DNA of 12,923 nt. It comes from an uncultured Opitutia bacterium (GTDB taxonomy: Bacteria > Verrucomicrobiota > Verrucomicrobiae > Opitutales > MB11C04). Shown piece after piece: positions 6,944 to 12,923 of this stretch. Location of the stretch: the NCBI GenBank assembly GCA_913048545.1, contig CAJWWH010000045.1, positions 1-12,923 of the forward strand, read 5' to 3'. The notes below the pieces were generated by a model. That model had not been told where the DNA came from, did not search any database, and worked only from the letters and a program-made list of their open reading frames with translations. Both the position numbers and the translations under genes were made by a program. Every line of letters begins with the position of its first letter. Positions within the stretch are counted from its first letter, which is position 1.

Positions 6944-7501
6944 TTGAGTACTGTAGATTTACTTTTCTATTTTTTTGCCTCCCTTTCAGTGGGAGGAGGA
7001 TTGCTGATGGTCGTGTCCCGACATCCCGTCCCGGCCGCTTTATTCATGATCATTTCTCTGGTAAGTGTGGCCGCGCTTTTCGTACTTCTTGAAGCATTTT
7101 TTCTAGCGATCCTACAGGTCCTGGTGTACGCGGGTGCTGTAATGGTTCTGTTTCTTTTCATTATCATGCTTCTCGATGTTGGTCCTGAAGGTGGAAAAGC
7201 TTCCCGATTGAAATTAATCTCAGGTCTTGCCGGAGCTCTGACAGTCAGTATTTTGATTATTCTTCTTCTGCAGGTTTCCGGTATTGGAAATGAGGAATTG
7301 GCTGGCTGGGAACCGATCCAAACTGATCAGTTGGTACAGGGAGATTCACTTGTATTTTCAACTTCCCTGAAAAATTTTGGTTTTGGTCTGTTCACCAAAT
7401 ACATGTTGCCTTTGCAGATTGCCGGTTTTCTTCTCTTGGCGGCTATGGTCGGTGTCATTGTTCTAAGTAAGAAATCTTTGCCCACGGAGGATTCGAATTA
7501 A
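6944..7501 (+). CDS. nuoJ: NADH-quinone oxidoreductase subunit J (TTG start)
   Basis: NuoJ is a five-helix membrane subunit (185 residues) between NuoH and NuoK/NuoN. Its third helix contains a pi-bulge and takes part in coupling. The hallmark stretch is FFLAILQVLVYAGAVMVLFL (52-71), followed by FIIMLLD; the conserved Tyr62 sits in the YAGA motif. HPVPAALFMIISLVSVAALF (27-46) matches the usual second helix. A hydrophilic loop (about 112-145) precedes the last helix, and the C-terminus is short and polar. The start is TTG: it has a well-placed AGAGG upstream, and homologues begin with a hydrophobic helix at once, which an ATG-only start (about residue 22) would destroy. The stop codon abuts the nuoK ATG with no gap, so these two are very likely translationally coupled. 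Confidence 0.95.
   Translation: MSTVDLLFYFFASLSVGGGLLMVVSRHPVPAALFMIISLVSVAALFVLLEAFFLAILQVLVYAGAVMVLFLFIIMLLDVGPEGGKASRLKLISGLAGALTVSILIILLLQVSGIGNEELAGWEPIQTDQLVQGDSLVFSTSLKNFGFGLFTKYMLPLQIAGFLLLAAMVGVIVLSKKSLPTEDSN
7486..7490 (+). promoter_or_regulatory. Ribosome binding site of nuoK
   Basis: GGAGG within the last codons of nuoJ stands 11 nt before the nuoK ATG at 7502. It is a good core sequence with slightly long spacing, similar to the arrangement at nuoH. Confidence 0.65.
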
Positions 7502-7810
7502 ATGGAGACAGTCACACCCCAGCATTTTTTGGTTCTCGCTTTCCTTCTTTTTGCAGTTGGTTTCCTGGGGGTTGTCATTCGTAGAAATCTACTTTTGGTT
7601 TTAATGTCGCTTGAGTTGATGCTTAATGGTGTAAATATTGCACTCGTTTCCTTTTCCCGAACCAGTCTTAACTTGGACGGCAGTCTTTTTGTTTTTTTTA
7701 TTATGACCGTCGCCGCCACTGAAGTTGCAGTGGGTCTGGCACTTTTAGTTGCGCTGTATAAAAGAAGGCAGAGCGTGTTTTCTGAGGACCTTTCACTTTT
7801 GAAAAACTAG
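7502..7810 (+). CDS. nuoK: NADH-quinone oxidoreductase subunit K
   Basis: This small membrane subunit (102 residues, three helices) is homologous to MrpC of multisubunit cation/proton antiporters and sits between NuoJ and NuoN. The two membrane glutamates needed for proton transfer are present: Glu38 in SLELMLNGVNIALV and Glu74 in AATEVAVGLALLVALYK (equivalent to Glu36 and Glu72 of E. coli). The motif GVVIRRNLLLVLMSLE (23-38) and the FFIMTVAATE segment are typical, as is the length. Its ATG directly follows the nuoJ stop, with GGAGG 11 nt upstream. nuoL starts 4 bp after its stop. Confidence 0.97.
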   Translation: METVTPQHFLVLAFLLFAVGFLGVVIRRNLLLVLMSLELMLNGVNIALVSFSRTSLNLDGSLFVFFIMTVAATEVAVGLALLVALYKRRQSVFSEDLSLLKN

Positions 7811-7814
7811 AATC

Positions 7815-9653
7815 ATGCAAACAGTCGCCTTTAGCATTTTACTTCTTCCGCTTCTTTCTGCTTTCACAACCTTGATTTTTTTAAGAAAATCAGGAAATAT
7901 TGCCTCTCTTTTGTCGGTTGCGACTTCAGGAGGGATTCTGGTTTTTGCTCTTTATCTCATATTTAATGATGCGGGTGAGGTATACTCATGGCAGGCAACT
8001 TGGATGAAGATGTCAGGCTGGGAGCTACGCTTTGGATTTTTAATAGACGGCCCCGCACGGCTTCTTCTTTTCGTGGTTTCATTTGTAGGATTCCTCATTC
8101 ATGTGTTCAGTCTTGGATATATGGCGGATGATGAGGCCAAGGCACGCTATTTTGGAGGTTTGTCCATATTCATGTTTTCAATGATTGGAATTACACTCGC
8201 TGATAATTTGATCATGATTTTTGTTTTTTGGGAACTCGTGGGATTCAGTTCCTATCTTTTGATCGCACACTACCTAACCACAGAAGATGCGGCAAGTGCT
8301 TCGCGGAAAGCATTTATTGTCAACCGCATCGGGGACTTTGGCTTTCTGATTGGAATTGTGCTGACCTATTGGGCTTTTGGCACGGTAAACTTGCTTGAAT
8401 TAGCTGATTTAGTTGATTTTGACCCGAGCTTGATCAGCACCTTTTTAGGACTGATGCTGGCTTGCGGCTTTATTGGTAAATCCGCTCAATTTCCATTGCA
8501 TGTTTGGCTTCCCGATGCGATGGCTGGTCCCACTCCAGTTTCCGCGTTAATTCACGCCGCCACCATGGTGGCAGCGGGAATTTTTCTCCTGGTTCGCATT
8601 GAATTTATGTTCACCGATCAGGCTCTTTCTTTTCTTACAATTCTTGGAGCGGGCATGGGATTATATGCGGGCTTTTGTGCTCTTGTTCAAAGAGATATTA
8701 AAAAGATACTGGCCTATTCCACACTTTCTCAACTAGGCTACATGGCGGCTGCATTTGGATTGGGCATGCCCGGACTTGCTTTGTTTCACCTGATGACTCA
8801 TGCTTTCTTCAAGGCTCTTATGTTCCTTGGATCCGGCTCCGTTATTCATGCCTGTCATCACGAACAGGATATATTTAAGTACGGGGGACTGAGAAAAACG
8901 ATGCCGGTCACGGCACTCACCTTTCTTGTCGGTGTGCTTGCAATTTCTGGAGTTAATTTTTTATCCGGATATTTTAGCAAGGATGCCATTCTTTTGAGTG
9001 CATATAATTCAGATATGCCTATTTTTATTATCCTTTATGCCGGGGCAATTTTAACTGCATTTTACATGTTCAGACTTTATTTTATTACCTTTGAGGGGAA
9101 GGCTCGATCCTCCAAAGCGTCCCAAGCTCATGAGAATGGAGCGTTAATGACCGGTCCTTTGGTTATCCTTGCTGCACTTGCTATTTTTGGAGGATACCAT
9201 TCGCTTTTTCCATCTGCGATTGTTGACTCCATCCTTCCAAATATTGAAATTGTAGCTGCGATGCCTAATCATCTATGGATGGTGGTGCTCGGAACATTTG
9301 CTTGGATAGTCGGGGTAATTGCGGCAAAAAATATTTATGGCCGAGTGGAGGAAGTGGATCCATTATCGGAAAAATTACCTTTGTTTTTTGAAATTTGTAA
9401 GAGTAAATTGTTTTTTGATCAGATTTATGGTTTTTATGTAAATCGGATTCAGGATCCAGTTGCCCGATTTTTTGAAGTGTTGGAGCTTTTGTTTATCTCC
9501 GGACTAATGGTTCGTGGAACCGCTGGGGCAGCGGGTATTTTGGCTCTGCTCGCCAGGGTTTGTTATGTTGGTAAAATTCACTCCTACACCTTTTGGTTCG
9601 TAGCCGGTACAATTGGTTTCCTGGCATACGCGGTGGGAATCTTTGGAAACTAA
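7815..9653 (+). CDS. nuoL: NADH-quinone oxidoreductase subunit L (distal antiporter-like subunit)
   Basis: The 612-residue product is the largest antiporter-like subunit, at the tip of the membrane arm, with about 14 core helices plus the long lateral helix. The proton-path residues are all found: Glu140 in FWELVGFSSYLLI, Lys222 in GKSAQFPLHVWLPDAMAGPT, His247 in SALIHAATMV, the QRDIKKILAYSTLSQLGYM helix (292-310), His329/Lys333 in HAFFKALMFLGSGSVIH and Lys389 in GYFSKDAIL. The C-terminal part has the KLFFDQIYGF motif (531-540), which marks the start of the lateral-helix region, then a final membrane helix (about 592-610). Length is normal. The ATG comes 4 bp after nuoK with no clear Shine-Dalgarno. 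Mrp antiporters and hydrogenases have homologous subunits, but position and length make NuoL certain. Confidence 0.97.
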   Translation: MQTVAFSILLLPLLSAFTTLIFLRKSGNIASLLSVATSGGILVFALYLIFNDAGEVYSWQATWMKMSGWELRFGFLIDGPARLLLFVVSFVGFLIHVFSLGYMADDEAKARYFGGLSIFMFSMIGITLADNLIMIFVFWELVGFSSYLLIAHYLTTEDAASASRKAFIVNRIGDFGFLIGIVLTYWAFGTVNLLELADLVDFDPSLISTFLGLMLACGFIGKSAQFPLHVWLPDAMAGPTPVSALIHAATMVAAGIFLLVRIEFMFTDQALSFLTILGAGMGLYAGFCALVQRDIKKILAYSTLSQLGYMAAAFGLGMPGLALFHLMTHAFFKALMFLGSGSVIHACHHEQDIFKYGGLRKTMPVTALTFLVGVLAISGVNFLSGYFSKDAILLSAYNSDMPIFIILYAGAILTAFYMFRLYFITFEGKARSSKASQAHENGALMTGPLVILAALAIFGGYHSLFPSAIVDSILPNIEIVAAMPNHLWMVVLGTFAWIVGVIAAKNIYGRVEEVDPLSEKLPLFFEICKSKLFFDQIYGFYVNRIQDPVARFFEVLELLFISGLMVRGTAGAAGILALLARVCYVGKIHSYTFWFVAGTIGFLAYAVGIFGN

Positions 9654-9663
9654 TCTGCGCACA

Positions 9664-11304
9664 ATGACATTTGATCAAATTTTGCTTCTCGGTTCCATTG
9701 TCATTCCTGCATTGGCATCGATTTTCTTATTTGCGGGGCTGGGCCGAAATGAATTTTTTGCCAAAAATCTGGCTTATCTTGGATTTGGCTTTCCTTTTGT
9801 TGCGGGCATACTGCTTTTTATCCGCTTTGACGGCTCAGCTGGCGGATACTGCTTCGAGATTTTTCATCCTCGCATGGGTTTACAGGATCTTAAAATCACC
9901 TTTCATTTGGGATTAAATGGGGTGTCCTCTCCTTTATTCGCAATGGCTGGGGTAATCGGACTTGCTGCGGGTCTAACAGCTATTCGCTCAGGTGCGGAGA
10001 GGTTGAGTCTTTTTCTTGCCCTGCTTCTTGTCATGCAGTCAGGGCTAATGGGACTTTTTGCAAGCGTGGATTTATTTTTCTATTACCTATTTCACGAGTT
10101 TGCTCTGATTCCCACCTTTATCATGATTGGATTATGGGGAGGACGGGACCGCAGAAGCGTAGCTCTTGAAATTACTATTTATCTCACATTGGGTGCATTA
10201 CTATCACTTGGTGGGTTGGTTGCGTTGAATGTGATGGTTGATGCGGAAAAATTTGATTTTCCCTCACTGTCAATGGCACTGGCTAATATAGATTTGCACG
10301 AGTCCACTCAATTTAAGATTTTTGGTCTTTTATTATTTGGTTTCGGAATCCTAGTTGCTCTTTTTCCCTTCCACACCTGGGCGGCCAAAGGATACGAAGC
10401 CGCCCCCACCTCAGTTTCTATGCTGCATGCCGGAGTTCTTAAAAAGTTTGGTCTTTATGGACTAATTCAAATTGCCGCTCCTCTCTTACCCGATGGTGCA
10501 TTGGCATGGAGTCCCTATTTGTTGTGGCTGGCCTTGGGTAATGTCATCTTTGTGGGTTTTGTCACTGTTGCACAAACTAACTTAAAGAGCATGGTTGGGT
10601 ACGGTTCAGTAATGCATATGGGGTACTGTTTCCTTGGTTTGGGGGTCTGTTCCTCTCTCGGTGCTGGTTCTGCGGTGATGCTTATGGTTGCACATGGATT
10701 ATCAGTGTCTCTGATGTTCTTGCTTTCTAATTATATTTACAAAAGAAGCGGTACTTTTGAGATGAGTGAGATGGGTGGATTGGCCACCAAAACTCCTGTC
10801 CTTGCCTGTTTTTTTGTGGCGGCTTCTCTCGCCACGATAGGTTTACCTGGGTTCGGTAATTTTTGGGGTGAATTTGGAGTTTTTCTTTCTCTTGGCGAGA
10901 ACCCGGATCATAGAATCTTTCTAATTTTGGCTGCATTGGGAATCATTATTTCGGCTATATTTGGACTCAGGGCCGTAGCAAGAATCTTTTTCGGTCAGAG
11001 TACAGAGGAACTCAAAGAGCAGGAAAAGCAAAAGAGTATTACCGACTTGTGTCCCGGTGAAATTCTTCCTGCGGGAATCATTCTTTCCGTGCTTCTGTTC
11101 ATTGGATTATGGCCTCGTGGGATTTCTGAACGAATAGACCAGGAGATCGGTAACCGATACCAAAAAATAGATTTTGTCACACTTTCCCAGTTCACTCCGG
11201 CATGTTGCTTGCCGGGCGCTGATGTTGAGAATAATGCAAGTAATCAGTCCCCACTAAACCAGTTGCGGAAAACCGTACAACCCGAAGCAATTCTTGATCT
11301 TTGA
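9664..11304 (+). CDS. nuoM: NADH-quinone oxidoreductase subunit M, atypical channel and C-terminal tail
   Basis: This is the middle antiporter-like subunit of the membrane arm (546 residues, about 14 helices). Glu145 (FHEFALIP), Lys261 (AGVLKKFGLYGL), His319 (VMHMGY), His344 (MVAHGLSVSLMFL) and Glu403 (GLPGFGNFWGEF) match key sites of the family. The lysine of the broken seventh helix (Lys234 in E. coli) is missing: Leu230 (codon CTA at 10351-10353) stands five residues before Pro235 of FPFHTW. The following WLPDAH-type motif reads WAAKGYEAAP, and an extra Lys260 precedes Lys261. After the last helix, about 45 mainly hydrophilic residues (500-546), including a Cys-Cys pair, extend past the common end. 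The start is the ATG 10 bp after nuoL; an in-frame TTG at 9613 would overlap nuoL and is unlikely. No Shine-Dalgarno is seen. Identity is secure from position, length and motifs; full proton-pumping competence is not. Confidence 0.95.
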   Translation: MTFDQILLLGSIVIPALASIFLFAGLGRNEFFAKNLAYLGFGFPFVAGILLFIRFDGSAGGYCFEIFHPRMGLQDLKITFHLGLNGVSSPLFAMAGVIGLAAGLTAIRSGAERLSLFLALLLVMQSGLMGLFASVDLFFYYLFHEFALIPTFIMIGLWGGRDRRSVALEITIYLTLGALLSLGGLVALNVMVDAEKFDFPSLSMALANIDLHESTQFKIFGLLLFGFGILVALFPFHTWAAKGYEAAPTSVSMLHAGVLKKFGLYGLIQIAAPLLPDGALAWSPYLLWLALGNVIFVGFVTVAQTNLKSMVGYGSVMHMGYCFLGLGVCSSLGAGSAVMLMVAHGLSVSLMFLLSNYIYKRSGTFEMSEMGGLATKTPVLACFFVAASLATIGLPGFGNFWGEFGVFLSLGENPDHRIFLILAALGIIISAIFGLRAVARIFFGQSTEELKEQEKQKSITDLCPGEILPAGIILSVLLFIGLWPRGISERIDQEIGNRYQKIDFVTLSQFTPACCLPGADVENNASNQSPLNQLRKTVQPEAILDL

Positions 11305-11305
11305 G

Positions 11306-12859
11306 ATGGAAGTTTACCTAAATTTTTCAAACTCCAATATTTGGTCTGAAATTTGGCCGGAAATTTCGCTCGCAATCGCAGCAATTGTGCTTCTTGGAAT
11401 TGACCTTTTTCGAAAATCGAGCCGTCCTTTAGTGTCCACCGGTATTCTTGCTATTTCAGTTCAGGCGTCTTTGCTGATCTTTCATTTGTTTGACTACCTT
11501 GTTTGGCACCACACCTTTGACCGGGAAACTTTCTCCGGCATGTTGCAGCAGGGAATACAGGGAGATGTAATGAGAACTTTTTTCTTGTTGTCCTCACTAC
11601 TAGTTACAGTTCTGGGGCACCAGTATCTCAAAACAAATCATTTACGGTCTGGTGAATTTCATCATCTAACCATGCTTGCCACTGCCGGATTGATGTTACT
11701 GGTGCAAAGCAATAATTTCCTGATGCTTTTTGTTGCGCTGGAAACAGTCGCGGTATGCTTCTACACCCTCGTTGCTTATAACCGGGACTCGGCGAAGTCT
11801 TTGGAAGCGGGAATCAAATATCTGGTTTTTGGTGCGCTTAGTTCTTCGCTTCTTCTATTTGGCATAGTACTTCTTTACGGCGTGGGCGCCAATCCTGAAG
11901 CTTGGGGCGCAAACTTTGTTGGTTATGAGACACAGGATCCACTTGGTTTTAATTATCTAGGAAATTTATTGGAGGCAAACCCTGAACACCTGCTTTTGCG
12001 TGCAGGCGTGGTCCTGATAATTGCCGGAATTGCATTTAAGATTGGGGCGGCACCTTTTCAAATTTGGGTACCTGATGTGTATCATGGATCTCCCATGCCT
12101 ATTACGGCATTTCTTGCCGTTTCATCCAAAGCGGCTGGTTTTTTTGTTCTCTTAAACCTCGTGAACGGTCCGTTTTGGGGGATGTCGGAGTTTCTTATTC
12201 CGCTTCTTGGGTTTGTTGCAACCTTTACAATATTTTTTGGAAATCTTGCTGCCTGTGCCCAACGGAATATCAAAAGGATGTTGGGCTTGTCCGGAGTTGC
12301 CCATGCCGGATACTTATTAGTCGCAGTGGTGGCTTCAATGCATTTTGCTGGTGACAGTGACCGCGCTGTATGGGTCCTTTTCTTTTACCTTTTCGTATAC
12401 CTTCTTGCCTCTTTTGCCGTTTTTGGGGTCATGGGCGTGGCTCGTCTGAGCGACGAAACCGAGCAGGAGTTTACTGATTATGAGAATTTGTCCAAGAAAC
12501 ACCCCTGGCTTGCTTTTGTGTTGGTTTCCGGAATTGGTTCATTGGCGGGTATTCCTCCTTTTGCAGGATTTGTGGCAAAACTTCTTCTTATCTCGGTTGC
12601 TTATGAGGCAAAGCTATATTTTTCACTTGCCGCTATGGTCATAGGAGTCGTGATCTCAATTTTTTATTATTTTGGTTGGATTCGGGAAATCACTTTCAAG
12701 CCAAACCCTTCATTTTCGGATGGGGAGAGTGACGAAGTGGTTCAGGACCCCTGGAGTGTGGTTCCCCCAATGGGAATATTTAAATTTTGTATGATCGCAC
12801 TAGCAATCTCATCAATTGTCCTTGGAATTTGGCAGGGCCCGCTGGGCGATGCCTTTTAA
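11306..12859 (+). CDS. nuoN: NADH-quinone oxidoreductase subunit N
   Basis: The proximal antiporter-like subunit, next to NuoK, has 517 residues and about 14 helices. Proton-path residues are present: Glu146 (FVALETVAV), Lys171 (SLEAGIKYLVFGALSS), Lys245 (FKIGAAPFQIWVPDVYHGSP), Lys275 (AVSSKAAGF), the QRNIKRMLGLSGVAHAGYLL helix (319-338) and Lys425 (AGIPPFAGFVAKLL). The histidine of the common PFHxW motif is Gln252, and the common MLAYSSIAHAG reads MLGLSGVAHAG; both look like lineage variation. A polar loop (462-484) precedes the last helix. I chose the ATG 1 bp after the nuoM stop; the TTG at 11294 would overlap nuoM. There is no clear Shine-Dalgarno, so coupling with nuoM is likely. It is the last nuo gene: the next feature, 9 bp on, is a convergent tRNA. 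Confidence 0.97.
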   Translation: MEVYLNFSNSNIWSEIWPEISLAIAAIVLLGIDLFRKSSRPLVSTGILAISVQASLLIFHLFDYLVWHHTFDRETFSGMLQQGIQGDVMRTFFLLSSLLVTVLGHQYLKTNHLRSGEFHHLTMLATAGLMLLVQSNNFLMLFVALETVAVCFYTLVAYNRDSAKSLEAGIKYLVFGALSSSLLLFGIVLLYGVGANPEAWGANFVGYETQDPLGFNYLGNLLEANPEHLLLRAGVVLIIAGIAFKIGAAPFQIWVPDVYHGSPMPITAFLAVSSKAAGFFVLLNLVNGPFWGMSEFLIPLLGFVATFTIFFGNLAACAQRNIKRMLGLSGVAHAGYLLVAVVASMHFAGDSDRAVWVLFFYLFVYLLASFAVFGVMGVARLSDETEQEFTDYENLSKKHPWLAFVLVSGIGSLAGIPPFAGFVAKLLLISVAYEAKLYFSLAAMVIGVVISIFYYFGWIREITFKPNPSFSDGESDEVVQDPWSVVPPMGIFKFCMIALAISSIVLGIWQGPLGDAF

Positions 12860-12868
12860 CTTAATGAA

Positions 12869-12923
12869 TGGTGCCCGGGGCGAGACTCGAACTCGCACGC
12901 CCTAAGACAATAGATCCTAAATC
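12869..12923 (-). tRNA. tRNA-Leu, anticodon UAG (3' part, cut by window end)
   Basis: Read on the - strand, this ends in an encoded CCA (12869-12871), preceded by discriminator A (12872), the acceptor 3' strand CCCGGGC (12873-12879) and a perfect T arm, GCGAG-TTCGAGT-CTCGC (12880-12896). A long 13-nt variable region (12897-12909) can form a 3-bp stem, as in class II tRNAs. The 3' strand of the anticodon stem (12910-12914) and the 7-nt loop TTTAGGA (12915-12921) follow, with anticodon TAG at 12917-12919. This decodes CUA/CUG-type leucine codons, and the long variable arm agrees with leucine. The D arm and the 5' acceptor strand lie beyond the window. It converges on nuoN with only 9 bp between its CCA and the nuoN stop. 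Confidence 0.93.

Noticed and set aside
12050..12068. Gln252 in NuoN instead of His in the PFHxW motif.
   Set aside because: I recall Gln at this place in NuoN of several phyla, and all key Lys and Glu residues are present, so it looks like ordinary variation.
12869..12923. tRNA 3' end as an attachment site of an integrated element.
   Set aside because: The DNA next to the tRNA 3' end is the nuo operon, a core chromosomal locus; no integrase, direct repeat or foreign gene is seen.
1..12923. A hidden unknown system (defence, mobile element, CRISPR, novel cluster) within the window.
   Set aside because: Every long ORF on the + strand is a recognisable complex I subunit in standard order, and the gaps are too small to hold anything else.

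Overview
The window holds one long + strand operon for the proton-pumping NADH:quinone oxidoreductase (complex I, NDH-1). It runs from the 3' end of nuoC through nuoD, nuoE, nuoF, nuoG, nuoH, nuoI, nuoJ, nuoK, nuoL, nuoM and nuoN, in the classical bacterial order. nuoA, nuoB and the start of nuoC presumably lie just upstream. A tRNA-Leu (UAG) gene on the - strand, cut by the window end, converges on nuoN from the right. Coding density is close to 100%. The longest non-coding stretch is 64 bp, between nuoI and nuoJ, and no gene-free stretch reaches 300 bp.

Organism: a bacterium of middling GC content (estimated by eye) with separate nuoC and nuoD genes (not the enterobacterial nuoCD fusion) and a complete NADH dehydrogenase module (nuoEFG). 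The short NuoG without cluster N7, the loop insertion in NuoH, the hydrophilic NuoC tail and the atypical NuoM suggest the Planctomycetota/Verrucomicrobiota/Chlamydiota group, perhaps a verrucomicrobial lineage. This is inference from protein style, not a database match.

Layout: 1-1576 encodes the connecting-module subunits NuoC (partial) and NuoD. 1587-5197 encodes the NADH-oxidising module: NuoE (2Fe-2S), NuoF (FMN, NADH, 4Fe-4S) and NuoG (one 2Fe-2S and two 4Fe-4S). 5204-6879 encodes the membrane quinone-site subunit NuoH and the ferredoxin-like NuoI. 6944-12859 encodes the membrane arm: NuoJ, NuoK and the three antiporter-like subunits NuoL, NuoM and NuoN. 12869-12923 is the partial tRNA-Leu. 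Electrons would pass from NADH to FMN in NuoF, through the Fe-S chain of NuoE/F/G and NuoI (with NuoB upstream), to quinone at the NuoD/NuoH interface, and drive proton translocation in NuoH, J, K, L, M and N.

Most genes are tightly coupled: ATGA overlaps at nuoC/nuoD and nuoE/nuoF, a direct stop-start junction at nuoJ/nuoK and a 1-bp gap at nuoM/nuoN. Only some starts have a clear Shine-Dalgarno sequence. I see no mobile element, CRISPR array or unknown gene cluster, so this is a housekeeping region. The most notable feature is NuoM, where the otherwise conserved channel lysine of the broken helix is leucine, the sequence after that helix is rewritten, and a hydrophilic C-terminal tail is present. 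The paralogues NuoL and NuoN, encoded alongside, keep their lysine at the same place.
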